Source: Phlebiopsis flavidoalba
Taxonomy: Eukaryota > Basidiomycota > Agaricomycetes > Polyporales > Phanerochaetaceae
DNA: 64,000 bases
NCBI GenBank assembly: GCA_035772785.1
Contig: JAOCPU010000010.1
Location: forward strand, 372,001-436,000
Direction of reading: 5' to 3'
This document shows, piece by piece, positions 23,968 through 35,465 of this stretch; the stretch's first letter is position 1, and every line of letters starts with the position of its first letter. A program made the translations under genes and the position numbers. The notes under the pieces are model-generated. The model made no database searches. It was not told where the DNA came from and saw only the letters and a list, made by a program, of their open reading frames with translations.

Positions 23968-24600
23968 GAAGGGCAAGCGCAAAGGACGGGGTTAGACTGT
24001 CTCCCCCTCGAGGGAGAAATAATGGCAGATCGGTTGCGGTGCTTGGTTACTCGCTGTTTATCTGACGGCATTTGTCCTCTTATGCCTTGCATTGCGCTAG
24101 CTATATCCTATCATACTGTAATAAATTGTCAGCACCTAATTTCCATTCCTCTATTCATATCGATAGTTTTCAAGCATTACTTCGAACGTCGACAACTCAC
24201 GAGCACGTGGTGTCACCAGCGACTATTGCGTCACAAGGAGTTAGCGCCCATCTCACTTCTCGCATCCTCGTCAGCCCAGCTGCTACCTCTCAGTCCCTCT
24301 CGAGGTTCGGTCTTTCTATCTGCAGCTCCTTGACTCCGGCTGCGATGTCCATTGGTTGGCTATACACGACAGCCCAAATCCGAACGCCACTCCCGCACTG
24401 GAGCCCCATTGAGATGAGCCGTTCTACTAGACTCTCTCGCATCCGCTTGTCGAAGCGGAGAACGTACGTCTTTCCCTCTTTCGTATCGCGTGTTTTGTCA
24501 TTAATCTATAAATGTAGACGCCTATTCAGTATAATAGGCCCCTCACCCATCGCGTTTACTTCCCTCCTCCCACCCTTCTTTCAAGCGCAATACGTCTGCC

Positions 24601-25500
24601 ATGTTCCACCAAATCAGTGCGCCGACGGAGACGGGGGTCATCTCGAAGATGCCTCCGAATTCTAGTGGCACTACCTTGACTTTGAGAGTGTGGTTTTATT
24701 CGTGAACCGTTGAAGCCCAAGTGTGAGTGGTGTTCATGTATCCCGCACTTACCAGACACTTACACAGGACAGCCTTTTCCAAGGCTCTGGTTCGCGGCCT
24801 GTGCGCAAGAAGACTTAGAGGGACATCCGAGTATGGTCTCCTCGAAAACCTGGTCGCTATCAAGCAGTTATCTAGGTCGACTTCGAGGAACAACGAGTGA
24901 GGACAGATACTGCCACCAGGGAACCCATCCACAATGCAACTCTACGTTCCCCTCGTCGGCGGTTATTCCTGTCGGGTTGTATATGCCTAAGGCCCCCGCC
25001 GCGCCACCCGTACCCGATCCCCCCATGCCCGCGAGCCTCAATCATGGACTACAATAAGGTCGACGGGTACTGGTGCTGTCAATGTACCAGTGCGCATTGT
25101 TTTTTCTCGTCAATTCTTCGTCCGACAGCGAGGACTACACCCGTCGCCCCCCACACTGAAGGCCAGCGTCGAGCCCCTGTCGACTCATTCCACGGCTCGC
25201 TTGCTACCTGGTTCCATGTGCAAGCTCGCTCGCTGTTGCCAGACGGCCGCCGGCCGAACTCATAGCACCTCGACTCCGATGTATGCTTTCCACTACCCGA
25301 CGCGTACTTTCGGCTGTACCACGCGGCCACGCTCCCGACCGCAGAGGTCGCTCTCGCAGCTGCCAGACCCTGTTTCGCAGCTATCCCGTCCCATACCCAT
25401 ACGCCATGCCGCGACCTTGGCAGCAACGACGGCATCTTCAAGTCCACCCTTTCCTCTGCTTGACCCCTCGTCTGCATCCAAGCACGTTTTGTCCGCTATA
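24601..25500 (+). CDS. Hypothetical gene, family not recognised
   Basis: A likely start at 24601 reads MFHQISAPTETGVISKMPPN. After a GTGAG...CACAG intron (about 24722-24768) the exon TAFSKALVRGLCARRLRGTS ends at a GTGAGGACAG donor near 24897. Further on, NPSTMQLYVPLVGGYSCRVV (about 24925) and a Leu/Ala-rich stretch near 25290-25400 look coding in different frames. No domain was identified. The right edge runs into the first recognisable exon of the SYF1 gene. Confidence 0.35.
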
Positions 25501-25529
25501 CACAAACTCAGCGCAGGTCTAGGTCTGCA

Positions 25530-28078
25530 TAAGGCGACTACTGGCTTCGCCCCAACGCACGGAAGTCGCTTCAAAACGCTAGCATCTCACTGACATATTT
25601 ATATGAAGCAGCCCTTGTTCAGTTACCCGGATCCTTCAAAGTCATGGAAGTCGTATCTTCAGACACGAATGTATTTACGTGCTTTAGGACGTTTGATTAC
25701 GAAGAAAAGGGCGGGCGGAAAGAAGAAATTCCCGGAGATGCGCGATGCCTTGAAGGACGAGAAAGAGGATCTGGAGCAGTGGGATGCTGAAGGTGGTGGG
25801 CTCGACGATGTGGTTGGGTGGGAAGAGTGGAAGTCTTTGGTGGCGACTTTTGAAAGGGCCCTCATGTGGCTTAAAATGCCCTAAGAGTATGTGCTTCACG
25901 TCTCGTTCGCCAGTGACAAGGACTCACCGTGCATTAGATGCCCAGGCTGTGGCTACTCTACCTCTCCATTTTCAACCATCCATTCTGCCCTCCACAAATG
26001 TCCCAGTTGTACCCATGCGCGCAGAACTTACGACCGCGCTCTTAGGACGCTCCCACCGTCTATGCATTCGCGCATATGGTTAGTCTTCCGTTTTGCTACT
26101 TGCTGGGCAGCTGAAAGCAAGGGCGGCTCCACAACTGTGTGGGGAGTGCAGCGGACCGGAGGCTATCATCTCTGTTGACCCAAAGCGTTAACAGAACGCT
26201 ACATAAAACAAACCGCTCTGCTTCTGGCACCTGAGAACCCCGGCCTCCCCGACCTCTAGATGCAGCCAAACTCTTGTTGTCGCTCGCGAGGAGGAAAGGA
26301 GCGAAGGGCGAGTATATGAGTCCTGAAGGCAAGAGCCCGTACCAACTTCTCTGCGAATGGCTCGAGGTTGTGGAGCAGTACGCCGAGGAAGTCGGGCCTG
26401 GGATCGTTGATGGGACACTGAGCAGTCCAACGCAACCCTTGCCGACGCGAAGGATAAGGACGACGTGTGCACTCCCAGCAGCCTCCAGAACCCGCCAAGG
26501 TTGACGGCCTTATCTCACTTCCGTTTTGCTGGCCCTGCAGTTACCGTTGACGGGGATGGCAAAGCGCTGCCTCCATACGACGAGGACGAAGACCCGACAA
26601 GTGCGCGGAAACTCAACATTGAGCACATCATCAAGAACGATGGCTTGGAAGTTTACAAAGACCAGGCGGGGGTCGCTTGTGGACCGGTTTGGCCCACCTA
26701 CTGGATCAAGCGCGGGAGAATTTGACGGGATCCAGGCGCCACGTCCACCTTCGAGGACGGCATAGCTTCTTGTGCTTACCATTCGCGACTTCACACAGAT
26801 CTTCGATACGCGTACGCGGAGTTCTCGGAGAGCCTGATCAGCACACCGCCATGATGGAAAATCTCGCTAACCCTGACGAGGACGAGAAATTTTTTATTAA
26901 GGGATAAAAGAGGATGTGAAGGAGACTGAAGCTGAACTGGACGCGAAGATGAAAGAGTTTGAGGAGCTCATGGATCGTCGGCGCATTCCTCGTCAACGAC
27001 GTGCTGTTGAGAAGAAATCCAAATGACGTCCAAGAGTGGGAGAAACGAGTCGCGCTCTCTGGGAGAGAACGACGAGAATGTAGGATTGACAAACGTCTTG
27101 GATCAAACTCATCTGACGGTCCTCACAGGTGGCAGAGACCTACACGCAAGCACTGTCGACCGTGAATTCACGCAGGGCTACTGCGAACTTCCACCGGATA
27201 TACATCAACTTTGCGAAGTTCTACGAGGAAGGTGGAACGGCGGGTGAGGCAGAAGCCGACTTGGATAACGCGCGCGCAAGATTCTGGAGAATACCACGAA
27301 GATCAACTCCAAAAAATGTGGATGATCTTGCTGAAGTCTGGTGTGAATGGGCCGAGACGGAATTCCGCCACGATGTGAGTTGTCAAACATTCTGAAGGCT
27401 ACTGCAGAGACTCAAATTTGTTCTAGAAATTATGACGAAGCCATTCGCGTTATGCAGAGAGCATCTGCTGTTCCAAAGAACACTAAAATCAACTACCCCC
27501 GATCATGTATGTAGATGTGCAGCCCCTTCCGACAACAAGCTAATCACTCGGCTGCCAGACACTTCCTGTGCAGGCTCGTCTCTTCAAATCACTCAAGCTC
27601 TGGTCCTTCTACGTCGATCTGGAAGAGTCGTTGGGTACTGTCACATCCACGAAAGCAGTATATGACAAGATTTTGGAGCTTCGCATAGCGAACGCTCAGG
27701 TCATCGTTAATTACGCCGCTTTCCTCGAAGAGAACAAGTACTTTGAAGAGAGTTTCAAGGTATAGTCGCTTGACGCCCTCTCTCCTGAGTGTCTCGTTGC
27801 TGATCATGGTGTTCAGGTATAGCGAGCGCGGTGTCGAGCTCTTCACCTACCCAGTGTCATTCGAAATATGGAACATCTATCTGGCCAAGTTCGTCAAGAG
27901 ATATGTACGTGATATACCATGCGAAAATAAGCTGATGTGGCTGACCATATAACAAGGGAGGTGACAATGTGGAACGTACAAGAGATCTGTTTGAACAAGC
28001 ACTGGATAAATGCCCAGCCAAGTCCTGCAAGCCGATCTTCCTTATGTATGCGACATTTGAGGAAGAACACGGCCTATG
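25530..28078 (+). CDS. SYF1: SYF1/XAB2 pre-mRNA splicing factor, 3'-truncated
   Basis: SYF1 is a HAT/TPR-repeat scaffold of the Prp19-associated (NTC) spliceosome complex. Recognisable blocks in order are SISLTYLYEAALVQLPGSFK (25590), ITKKRAGGKKKFPEMRDALK, GWEEWKSLVATFERALMW (25815), PRLWLLYLSIFNHPFCP (25940), RRTYDRALRTLPPSMHSRIW, and EGKSPYQLLCEWLEVVEQYA. These are followed by NDVLLRRNPNDVQEWEKRVA (26995), RIANAQVIVNYAAFLEENKY (27685) and SFEIWNIYLAKFVKRY (27860). Homology ends at FLMYATFEEEHGL near 28078. The C-terminal HAT repeats expected in SYF1 are absent, and the next sequence belongs to another family. Frame shifts occur, for example at 25635, and a TAA at 25882 precedes an intron. 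The N-terminus is also not fully resolved. Confidence 0.8.
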
Positions 28079-28239
28079 TTCATGTGGCGCTCCGACCTGA
28101 TGCAGCCAATATGAGCGCGGGAATCCAGCCAGATGACGTTGCCCAGCTTCCTACGCGGGTGACGGGATTGTCTTCTGCTTTGCAGCACACACGAACTCCT
28201 TTCTCGAATCACACAGCCGCTGGGTCCGACAGGTACTCA

Positions 28240-30290
28240 CACCCCCACCACCCACGCACAGTGTTCGTTCGCGGCCCTCTTCTATAGAGAACGGCAAGGG
28301 CGAGGCTGAGCTAGGAAGCCCCGCACTGCGCGAGACCCCCAGTATTGATCAAGAGGGTTGGGTCTCAGTTGACGAGAGAGACGAGATGGGTCTCACCACC
28401 AACGATGAAACCGACGACGACGCTATGATCGAATGAAGAAGATGACCATGACGTAGGGGAGGAGGCCACAAGTGCGGCGATGGTTGCGGAGGAAGGCCGA
28501 GGCATCATCATGCGAGGGACCGATGTGCCCATAGTTCAGCATTTCAAGTGAAGCTGGGTACGTGCTACCATTGGTATCATTCGTACTATGAACTGACGTC
28601 GTGAGCGATCAGGAACGACGCACTTGCTGATTGGGTCGTCGAGCACACGAAATCTGTGTCCTCGTTCCTCACGAACGCTATACCACCCATTGCGACCACC
28701 CTATTCGCGCTTGACGTCTCCGCCAACTCCTGGTCGCGGTTCCTCCCGCTCTTCAGGCATGCGTTGCCTCGAGGAACTGAACACCACGTCAAATCCTCTT
28801 CCCGCGCTTCCGGTGTTCTTAGCGTACGCGACGTCTGTCTCGAGTTCCAATTTGCTCACCACGATGTCCACGTATGATGCACAAGACTTGCCCAGACGAT
28901 TCGCAAGTCTAGGCGTGTTGTCGGCGTTGTCGCCTGAAGGCATGCGCAAAAGGCCGCTATAGATTCTTCTCTCTGGGATGGCTTGCCCGCTGCGAGGAAC
29001 GAGCCAGGCGCCAAGAACTTGCCCCCAGTTCCTCCAGACGGCGTGCCAGGTGCTCTTTCCGACCACGGGATCGAACCTCTCCACAGACGGGACCACGACA
29101 GCCGCTACCATGAAGAAGCGCCCGCTCGGCCCAAAGCGGGAGACAAAGTCTACAAGATGGGGATCCTTGAAGAGAAAGTCGATGGGGAAAATGAGCACCA
29201 ATTCTCTGGGGGCATCGTGGGCCTCCACGATGACCTCACGACCACGCATCACCTCAGAGTCTCAACCGGGGCATCATGGAGAGATCCGTTTCTTCCGCTA
29301 CAGACTTTGCAAGGCCTTCCACACTGCATCTTGACGTTCGCATCTCGACAACTGGAAAACTTCTTGTCCCTGCCGAGGGTCGCCTTTCGCGGCAACCGAG
29401 CGAGGAAGCATTCAAGTCCTTCCCTGCCAGCATTCCCGGAGGTCTCGGTAGCCATTCCTGAAGAAAGCTCTTCATTCTTTCACCCCTCCCATTTCTCCCT
29501 ACTCCTCCCCCATGAACCTACTTGGACTCCCACAACAACCAGCCGCGTGGCGAAACGTCGAAGCGTCTTGCCTATCGAGATGGCTCCCATTCCAATACTC
29601 ACTCACTCCGTCACAATTCATGTCTGGCGTTACCACTTCGAATGACGCCAACGAGAACGAGGTCGGAGCTAGAGCTGCCCCAGCCCTATCCAGACAAATG
29701 CGTTTGGGGGCAGATACAACGCCCGCGAGGAGGAAAAGGCGAGGGAGGGGTGCACACTGTGCGCTGCAATCAGTGATGGCGTACCTCAAGGACATGCACG
29801 ACTTGTGCTGTACGCAGATCAGCAACACAATGAGCATGTATGGGGGCTCGCTGGATTCTCCGGGGCGGGCCGCAAAGACCTACGGTGGTCGACAAATGGT
29901 CGCCTGAGCTCCGGCAACTCGGTGGCTTCCATCGTCTCCTTGTCCTCTATCGGCACGTCTCAGCTATGCTCCGCCGAATCTAGGAGTGCTTTGCGCAGCG
30001 GTGTTACCACTCAGACAAAACAGTGTTGATACCACCCACAGCAGCGGGTCGAGCGGCGGAGAAGAATGGAAGTACAAGGACGACAAAGCGAAGCGGACAC
30101 GGATTTATATGAGAGATGTTGGAGTACGTTTCTGTTCCGTCTTGCTCTATCTTCTTCACTGATGCGCGGTCACAGGACGGAACGGACGTATGTCAAGGGT
30201 CTTCAAGGATTTGCGGACATGGACATTTACATCAAGCCCGCGGTAGTTTAGGAGGAGAGAGTAGTGCGGTCGAAGAAATGTAAGTTGTGT
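28240..30290 (+). CDS. LRR-RhoGEF (DH domain) protein, both ends incomplete
   Basis: Rho guanine-nucleotide exchange factors activate Rho/Cdc42 GTPases. The gene reads GWVSVDERDEMGLTTNDETD near 28350, an acidic stretch, then leucine-rich-repeat-like LTNAIPPIATTLFALDVSAN (28671) and EELNTTSNPLPALPVFLAY. A long disordered linker follows, including RRFASLGVLS, LDVRISTTGKL and RLSSGNSVASIVSLSSIG. Near 30190, after an intron, ERTYVKGLQGFADMDIYIKP matches the opening helix of a DH domain. The rest of the DH domain and the PH domain are absent; sequence after 30290 shows no homology. LRR-plus-DH architecture is familiar to me from basidiomycetes, but the assignment rests on memory of the family. Multiple frame shifts are present. 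Confidence 0.6.
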
Positions 30291-30724
30291 AACTAATTAA
30301 CTGGCTACAATATCTTACAGCTACAATTGTCGTTCACCAGCTTGCAGACCTGTTACGTCCAGAATATGGAGTACAGCGATCAGGCATCCATCACCCCTAC
30401 CCCTCGATCTCGCCAAACCTGCCCTGGTGACAACCCAAGACGATGAGGGAAACGATCAAGGAGGTGCCGGGACCGACGCTTCCAATGACACAGACGCTAC
30501 GTCTGTAGACAATGGTCCAGTCCATCGCTCCTATAATCGACAGTTTCCTTGTATGTCCCCAAGTGGACCTGTCTTCCAAAACTCAAGCTGCCCGGAGGAG
30601 CTTTCTGCACCTGCATTTGAGAGTGTATCTTGTATCCGTCAAGGGGCAATTTTTTGAAGCATACAGGCCCCCCTTCGACCTCCCCGCCGCGCGCCCCGCG
30701 AAGACGGCCAGGTCAGCGTAGGCC

Positions 30725-31733
30725 ATGTCCCCACCCGACGCGCACACGCCCGAGTACGATCACCGCCCGTTTGAGCTGCCCATGCACCCGCACCCGCAGG
30801 CCGCCACGCACGTCTCGTACGGTGTGCCGGACATGCCGCGCGAGTTCTAGGCGAGCAGAGAGCAGCAGGGGTAGGCGCAGGCAGGACGAGAAGGCCTCCA
30901 GCGCGACAGCGTCACCCATCCCAGCTTCTATCACACCCCGTCGGCGCCAATGCCCCTGCCCGCCATGTCTTCCATCTTGGCCTCCAATCCGAACCATCGC
31001 GCCCTCCCCGGGCCAGCAGGGCGTCGCCCAACGCATCTATCCCGGCGTGCACGCCTTTGGTGCCCGCCGTCGCTCGCACTGGGCGCCGGCCACCCGCCCG
31101 GCCACAGCCATGCTGTGCCGCCGCCGATGGCGAGCCTGCCGCCGCTCGCAGGCGTGACAGGCAACCCCATCAGGCCCCCGATGCCCCACGTCACGCACGC
31201 CGTCACAGGTCCCCAGCTGCAGCATCCCGTGAACCAGAAGTTGGCTCTCAACCACCACCATCCTCTCCCGCACCCCCACCACCCCCACCGCGCGTCGCCT
31301 CTCCGTCCTCCGCCCGTTTTTGCGCCCACCTCTGCCTGCGCCGTTCAGCCAGAGCGACTGAGACTCGTACCGCGACGCCTTTCTCGCACGCCAGTTCCAC
31401 CAGACCGCCAGTCCCCCGTCGGTCTCGAGCGTCCAGGCTTCCGCGCTCCCCTCACCCAACTCCGCCAACGCCCCGCGCTCCACGCTCTGGCGGGGAGAAC
31501 TCCAGCCCTGGATGGACGAAGAGTCCGCCAAGCAGGTCTGCAACCTCATGGGCTGGGACCCCGCGAACATCAAGGTCCAGGGCCCCGCGCCCGACCCGGT
31601 GACGGGGCGGCAGGCCAACAACCCCGGCTACTGCTTCCTCACGTTCACCTCGCAGGCGCAGGTCGCGTCGGTGCTCGCGCGGGTCAACAGCATCGCGGGT
31701 GGCAACGCGCTCACGATGCTCAACTCGGCCTAG
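30725..31733 (+). CDS. NAM8/SECp43-type RRM protein, truncated in RRM1
   Basis: The start at 30725 gives MSPPDAHTPEYDHRPFELPM, a His/Pro-rich disordered N-terminus, with a TAG at 30848 before the frame shifts. The following 650 bases are GC-rich and encode Pro/His/Ala-rich sequence in changing frames. Near 31490 the RRM begins: ELQPWMDEESAKQVCNLMGW, then ANNPGYCFLTF (RNP1-like). This form (LWxGELxPWMDE) is typical of NAM8/CSX1/SECp43 proteins, which bind U1-associated or poly(U) RNA. Family members have three RRMs; here the frame stops at 31731-31733 inside the first and no later RRM is found. Confidence 0.6.
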
Positions 31734-32165
31734 AGTAGTCGTTCGCTGATGACATTCATCTAATGTATGATCTCTCCTCAGTCCAGGTGATTAGGTCCCC
31801 ATAGGTGCCTTCACGTACTGTGACATACTCGTGAATAATCCAACACACTTCAAGCCGTCGCGTCATCATTCGACGCCTACTCCTCTACCTTGCCTTGGTC
31901 AACTTGACCCGCAGCGCTTCCGCCCGGTCAATCCGCCATCCTTTTTCCATTCGTTCAACATCTGTCTTCGACATTTGCCTACGTCATCCGCTTGGTCTTC
32001 ACGATCATTGAGCATAGCTGTGGTTTCGGTCACAATAGCTACCTCAATAACGCTATCTGCCATCTCTTCAAAGGGCCCGCCGAGAGCAATCTCAATATCT
32101 TCTGCACTTTTGACTCACTCAGCCACTTTGGTATGTCTTCCTTGTCATCATGTATTCGTTGTTTT
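31734..32165. other. Junction region, no recognisable gene
   Basis: Between the truncated RRM gene and the kinesin fragment. A 127-codon plus frame (31831-32214) has no recognisable domain. I looked for the kinesin P-loop (GQTxSGKT) and the N-terminal motor strands here and did not find them. Confidence 0.4.
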
Positions 32166-33965
32166 GGGAACTAACCACTCCTGCAGCCTCATCCGCCAGG
32201 ACACTTCCATTTGACACACAAACGAGACAAACATGAACGCGCAGTAGGCGCGCTCACACGTCATCTTCGCGCTGGATCTGACGGAGAAGAACGCCGAGTC
32301 CGGGTTGCCACTATTATCCTCTGGCAGGTCGCTATCGCACCTCGCACCCCCCCCGTCCTCGATGTTTGGAAGCAGCCTCGGAAAACCATCCTCTGGCTCA
32401 GCTTCGATAGTACGATCTGCGCCCGTGGTGGTGCGCGACCTCCGAGTTCGCTCTCGGGCATCTCACTGCGGATCGAAGACCGAGCTTTGCGCCTGGTGGC
32501 CCGCAGACAAACGGCGATGATCAAGGCGCGTGGATCACGGCCGTATCGCAATTTTCCTCCGGTCGATTTGGCACGTGAGTTCTCTTGAGTCCATGCTCCC
32601 CATGACATATCATATAACGGTTCCATCTCTAGCTCAAACGTACAGCTGCTGCTGGGGAACATATCATGGAAGGTATCTCTATCAACAGCGGTACACTCAC
32701 GCTCGGAAAACGTCATCTCAGCACTCGGCGACCCCGCACCGGCGCGAAATCACACACCAGAAACCTACATCCCATACTGCGCCGACTCCCAGCTGGACGC
32801 GCCTTCTGTAAGACTCGCTCGGCGGCAATGCGCACACGCTGACGATCGCGAGTGTGTGAGCCCAGTCGAGTGGAACGAGAACGAGACGGTGAACACGCTC
32901 AAGTATTGCGAACCGTGCGCGGGAATATCAAGAACCGCGTCACGCTCACGAGAAGGGGAGGGCTGGGACGGCATCGAGTGGCTTCAGAGCACGGTCACGA
33001 GCCTCCGCGGAAAAGGAGCTCAAGCCTCAAGGGCCTCAAGAACGGCGGCGCCGTTGCTGCCCGCCCGGCTCCAGCTCGCCCAAAGGTTTTTCCTCTTCTG
33101 CGGTCCAGAAGGTCACCGCGCCGATGTCGGAGCTCCACCATAGCTATGAGGACATGCGCGCAAAGTACACGGAGCGCGCCGAGGAGCTCACTGCGTCTCG
33201 TCGTCGTGAGCTTGTAGACAAGCAGTGGTCCACTGGCAACGCGGTCGGCGGGACGGCCAAGTACGAGGAAATTGGGGGCCCTGACATCGAGGAGTATGAG
33301 AAGACGCTCAGTGCCATGGATGTCGAGCTCAGTTCGAACCCTGCCGCACTGCGACATACAAACGACCTGGTTGATGAGAAGGAAGTCCAGCTTGCTCATT
33401 TGACGGAGAGGCACTCGACGACGGAGATGTATGACGAGCAGCTTCATTTGCGGGCGGCCAAGCTGTCCCAAAGAGAGGCCACGACCGAGGTATGTCGCGC
33501 CAGTCATGACATTCCATCACGTATACTGAACTATTGTAGGCTTACATCGCGACCTTGAGAAGAAGAAGACTCCTTCAATGAAGACAACCTTCACTCCACT
33601 GGGCACATCAGCAATCTCAAGCGGGAATTTGACGAAGTCAAGAATCTCGAAATGTGCTCGTTCCGGTGTATCGCCAACTGGAAGCATGTTTAGCCAAGTC
33701 GGACGAGTCTGTTCTATCATTGGAACAAGCTGTGGCGTGAGGAGGCCCTGAAGACGACGGTTGTGCCAATCGGCTAGCGTGCTCGTGAGCGACGTCGGCA
33801 CGGCACGGGAGAACCTGGAGGTTGCGAGCATCGAGCCGGATGGCTCGCCAAATGCATGAGTCCGAGGCATTCGAGCTCATGGCGCTGCGGCAAACGTACG
33901 CAGCGGCGCTGGCGGACCTGTCGTCTGTGTTCTCCAAGTGCCGCGACGTGCTGCACGAGATCGTA
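32166..33965 (+). CDS. Kinesin (KIF4-like) fragment: C-terminal motor half + coiled coil
   Basis: Kinesins are microtubule motors. The switch I block reads NETNMNAQ-stop-ARSHVIF at 32221-32262, with TAG at 32245-32247 where Ser is expected. Switch II appears as PPVDLA before a GTGAGTTC donor (32575). Then come EGISINSG (32670), the GNVISALGDP block after a one-base shift, SPVEWNENETVNTLKY (32860), and the neck RNIKNRVTLT. The stalk follows: YEDMRAKYTERAEELTASRR, EEYEKTLSAMDVELSS, DEKEVQLAHLTERHSTTEMY. The P-loop half of the motor is missing upstream. In the motor there are at least six one- or two-base insertions relative to the family, including two within about 15 bases near 32905-32920. 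Either a pseudogene or poor sequence. Confidence 0.75.
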
Positions 33966-34079
33966 TGGCTAGGCTCAATGCTTCCTTACCTCTAACCCGG
34001 TCGTCCGAATGACTGGGGTGCCCTGCTGAAGTCTCCTTTTTTCTCAGTGGCGGAAGGCCGCCGCTGGGTTTCATGCGCA

Positions 34080-34700
34080 CAGACGCGCGGTTTCAATGGA
34101 GTCACTACCACTCACTCTCCATCCTCCAAACACGGCCTCGTGCTCAGTCCGCGCCGCCTCCAGCACCCTGATACGTTTGCGCATCGCCCTAGCCAGGCCT
34201 CTACGCCGCTCTTCTACTCTTTGCGAAGCTGCACAAGCATGTCCTGCACTCCCTCTTCCTTAGTGTGCAGCACTTCTGCACGCTCTTTGTGGAGTGTATT
34301 GACCTCGTACTTGTGCAGTGCCTCTCCCCATTCGGATACTGTAAGTAGTCTCGCATCGTGCACCTGCGCCACTGCAGGCACATCCAGGTACGCCTCGCGC
34401 TCGTTACGCAGGCTCTCATTCTCGTTACGTAGGCTCTCGTTCTTGTTACGAAGCGCGGGCGGGCTCTCGTTCTTTGTTACGTGGGCTCTCGTCCTTGTTA
34501 CGCAGGCTCTTGTTCTTGTTATGCGGGCTCTCGTTCGCGAGGCTCGAGATGTTGAATACCTGCGCCACGTCAAACAAGCTTGTGTGGTGTTGTGGTGCGG
34601 GGCGCAGCAGCATTCACTGAATGTGTTGACATGCAGCGACAGCCAAGGGCGAGGATGTGGCAAGGTCATCAGTGAGACCTGTAAGATGTTCATTGAGAAC
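34080..34700 (-). CDS. Coiled-coil protein fragment with heptad repeats
   Basis: The minus strand is open for about 165 codons (34717-34214). It contains repeated heptads of the type LRNENES, then LTVSEWGEALHKYEVNTLHK and GVQDMLVQLRKE. After a frame change LARAMRKRIRVLEAARTEHE continues the coiled coil to about 34130. Family unknown. The plus strand over the same bases can be read as a Ser-rich kinesin tail (SQASTPLFYSLR), so strand assignment is not certain; the regular Leu spacing favours minus. Confidence 0.4.
34386..34545. repeat. Tandem repeat, about 21-24 base unit
   Basis: Imperfect tandem copies of a unit like GTTACGTAGGCTCTCGTTCT (plus strand) run through this stretch, at least six copies. 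On the minus strand a 21-base copy encodes one heptad (L-R-N-x-N/R-E-S), so full copies extend a coiled coil. Unit length drifts by 1-3 bases, which breaks the frame in places. Confidence 0.75.
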
Positions 34701-34719
34701 TGATACCATGACAGCAAAG

Positions 34720-35400
34720 TCTATGCTTAGCAGATAGTAAGTTAAACAGTTTAAAGAATTAGCCAACTAGTTCTTTAAGTAGCTATAACTTTGTTGTTAT
34801 TGGCTGAATAGATGTATGAAAGTGAGAAGAAAGAAACTTAGGAAATAAAAGGACTAGTACACTGTTAGCTGCTAGAACACTGTTCATTTATTGAGAATGA
34901 GCTGATTAGTGCTGTAGTATTGCATAGAGAGTACATAAGTGCCAATATAGTATGAAAAGGGATTAGTCACATATAAGAAGCTTGATCATTGCCATGTCAA
35001 CTGCTAGATAAAGGATTGATAGCAAAATAGTGAAAAAACCATTAAGACCAAGGAGAGTAGAAAAGCTCTGAATTAACTGCAAGTAAGTTATGTAAAAGTG
35101 CAAAATAAGTCATATGGTAATGGAAAAGTGAGTTAACTCTGAGACAGTCAAATATTAAGCAACTATAAAGAGTGACGTAGTTGAATAATGGATTAATGCA
35201 AAATAAGCTTCTGGTTAGCTAATTAAGGCCAGGATAGCCAGGAAAGAAAGAAATAAGAGGATAACCACACAATAAGCTATGTGCAAGGCTCAGAAAAGTG
35301 TTGAATTAATGGAAAAATGGAATAGAGAGAAAAGTTACAAGTTTGTTGGAAAGAGATGGCTGGATACCCAAAACTCCATTAATCTATGTTAATTCGTGTT
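34720..35400. repeat. AT-rich, CpG-depleted, purine-rich island
   Basis: About 680 bases with no open frame, only about two CpG dinucleotides, and a plus strand dominated by A and G. Words such as GCAAAATAAG, AATTAATG and GAAAAGTG recur. The neighbouring sequence is GC-balanced with frequent CpG. Consistent with an old repeat that lost CpG by methylation-driven mutation, or a transposon of different composition. Confidence 0.7.
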
Positions 35401-35420
35401 TGGAGATTCTCCAGATGTAG

Positions 35421-35465
35421 ACCTGTGACCCAGACTCGCAAGACTCGGACTCGTGGGTCACAGGT
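35421..35465. repeat. 12-base inverted repeat (hairpin) at edge of AT-rich island
   Basis: ACCTGTGACCCA (35421-35432) and TGGGTCACAGGT (35454-35465) are perfect inverted arms around a 21-base loop containing repeated GACTCG/GACTCGG words. Resembles terminal or subterminal structure of a DNA transposon; a partner end was not found. Confidence 0.75.

Noticed and set aside
28701..29252. 183-codon minus-strand open frame
   Set aside because: It is antisense to the LRR-RhoGEF linker, which has family-like motifs on the plus strand (ALPVFLAY, RRFASLGVLS). The minus frame has no recognised domain.
30713..31621. Long minus-strand frames opposite the NAM8-like gene
   Set aside because: GC-rich sequence lacks stops by composition. 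The plus strand carries the RRM motif.
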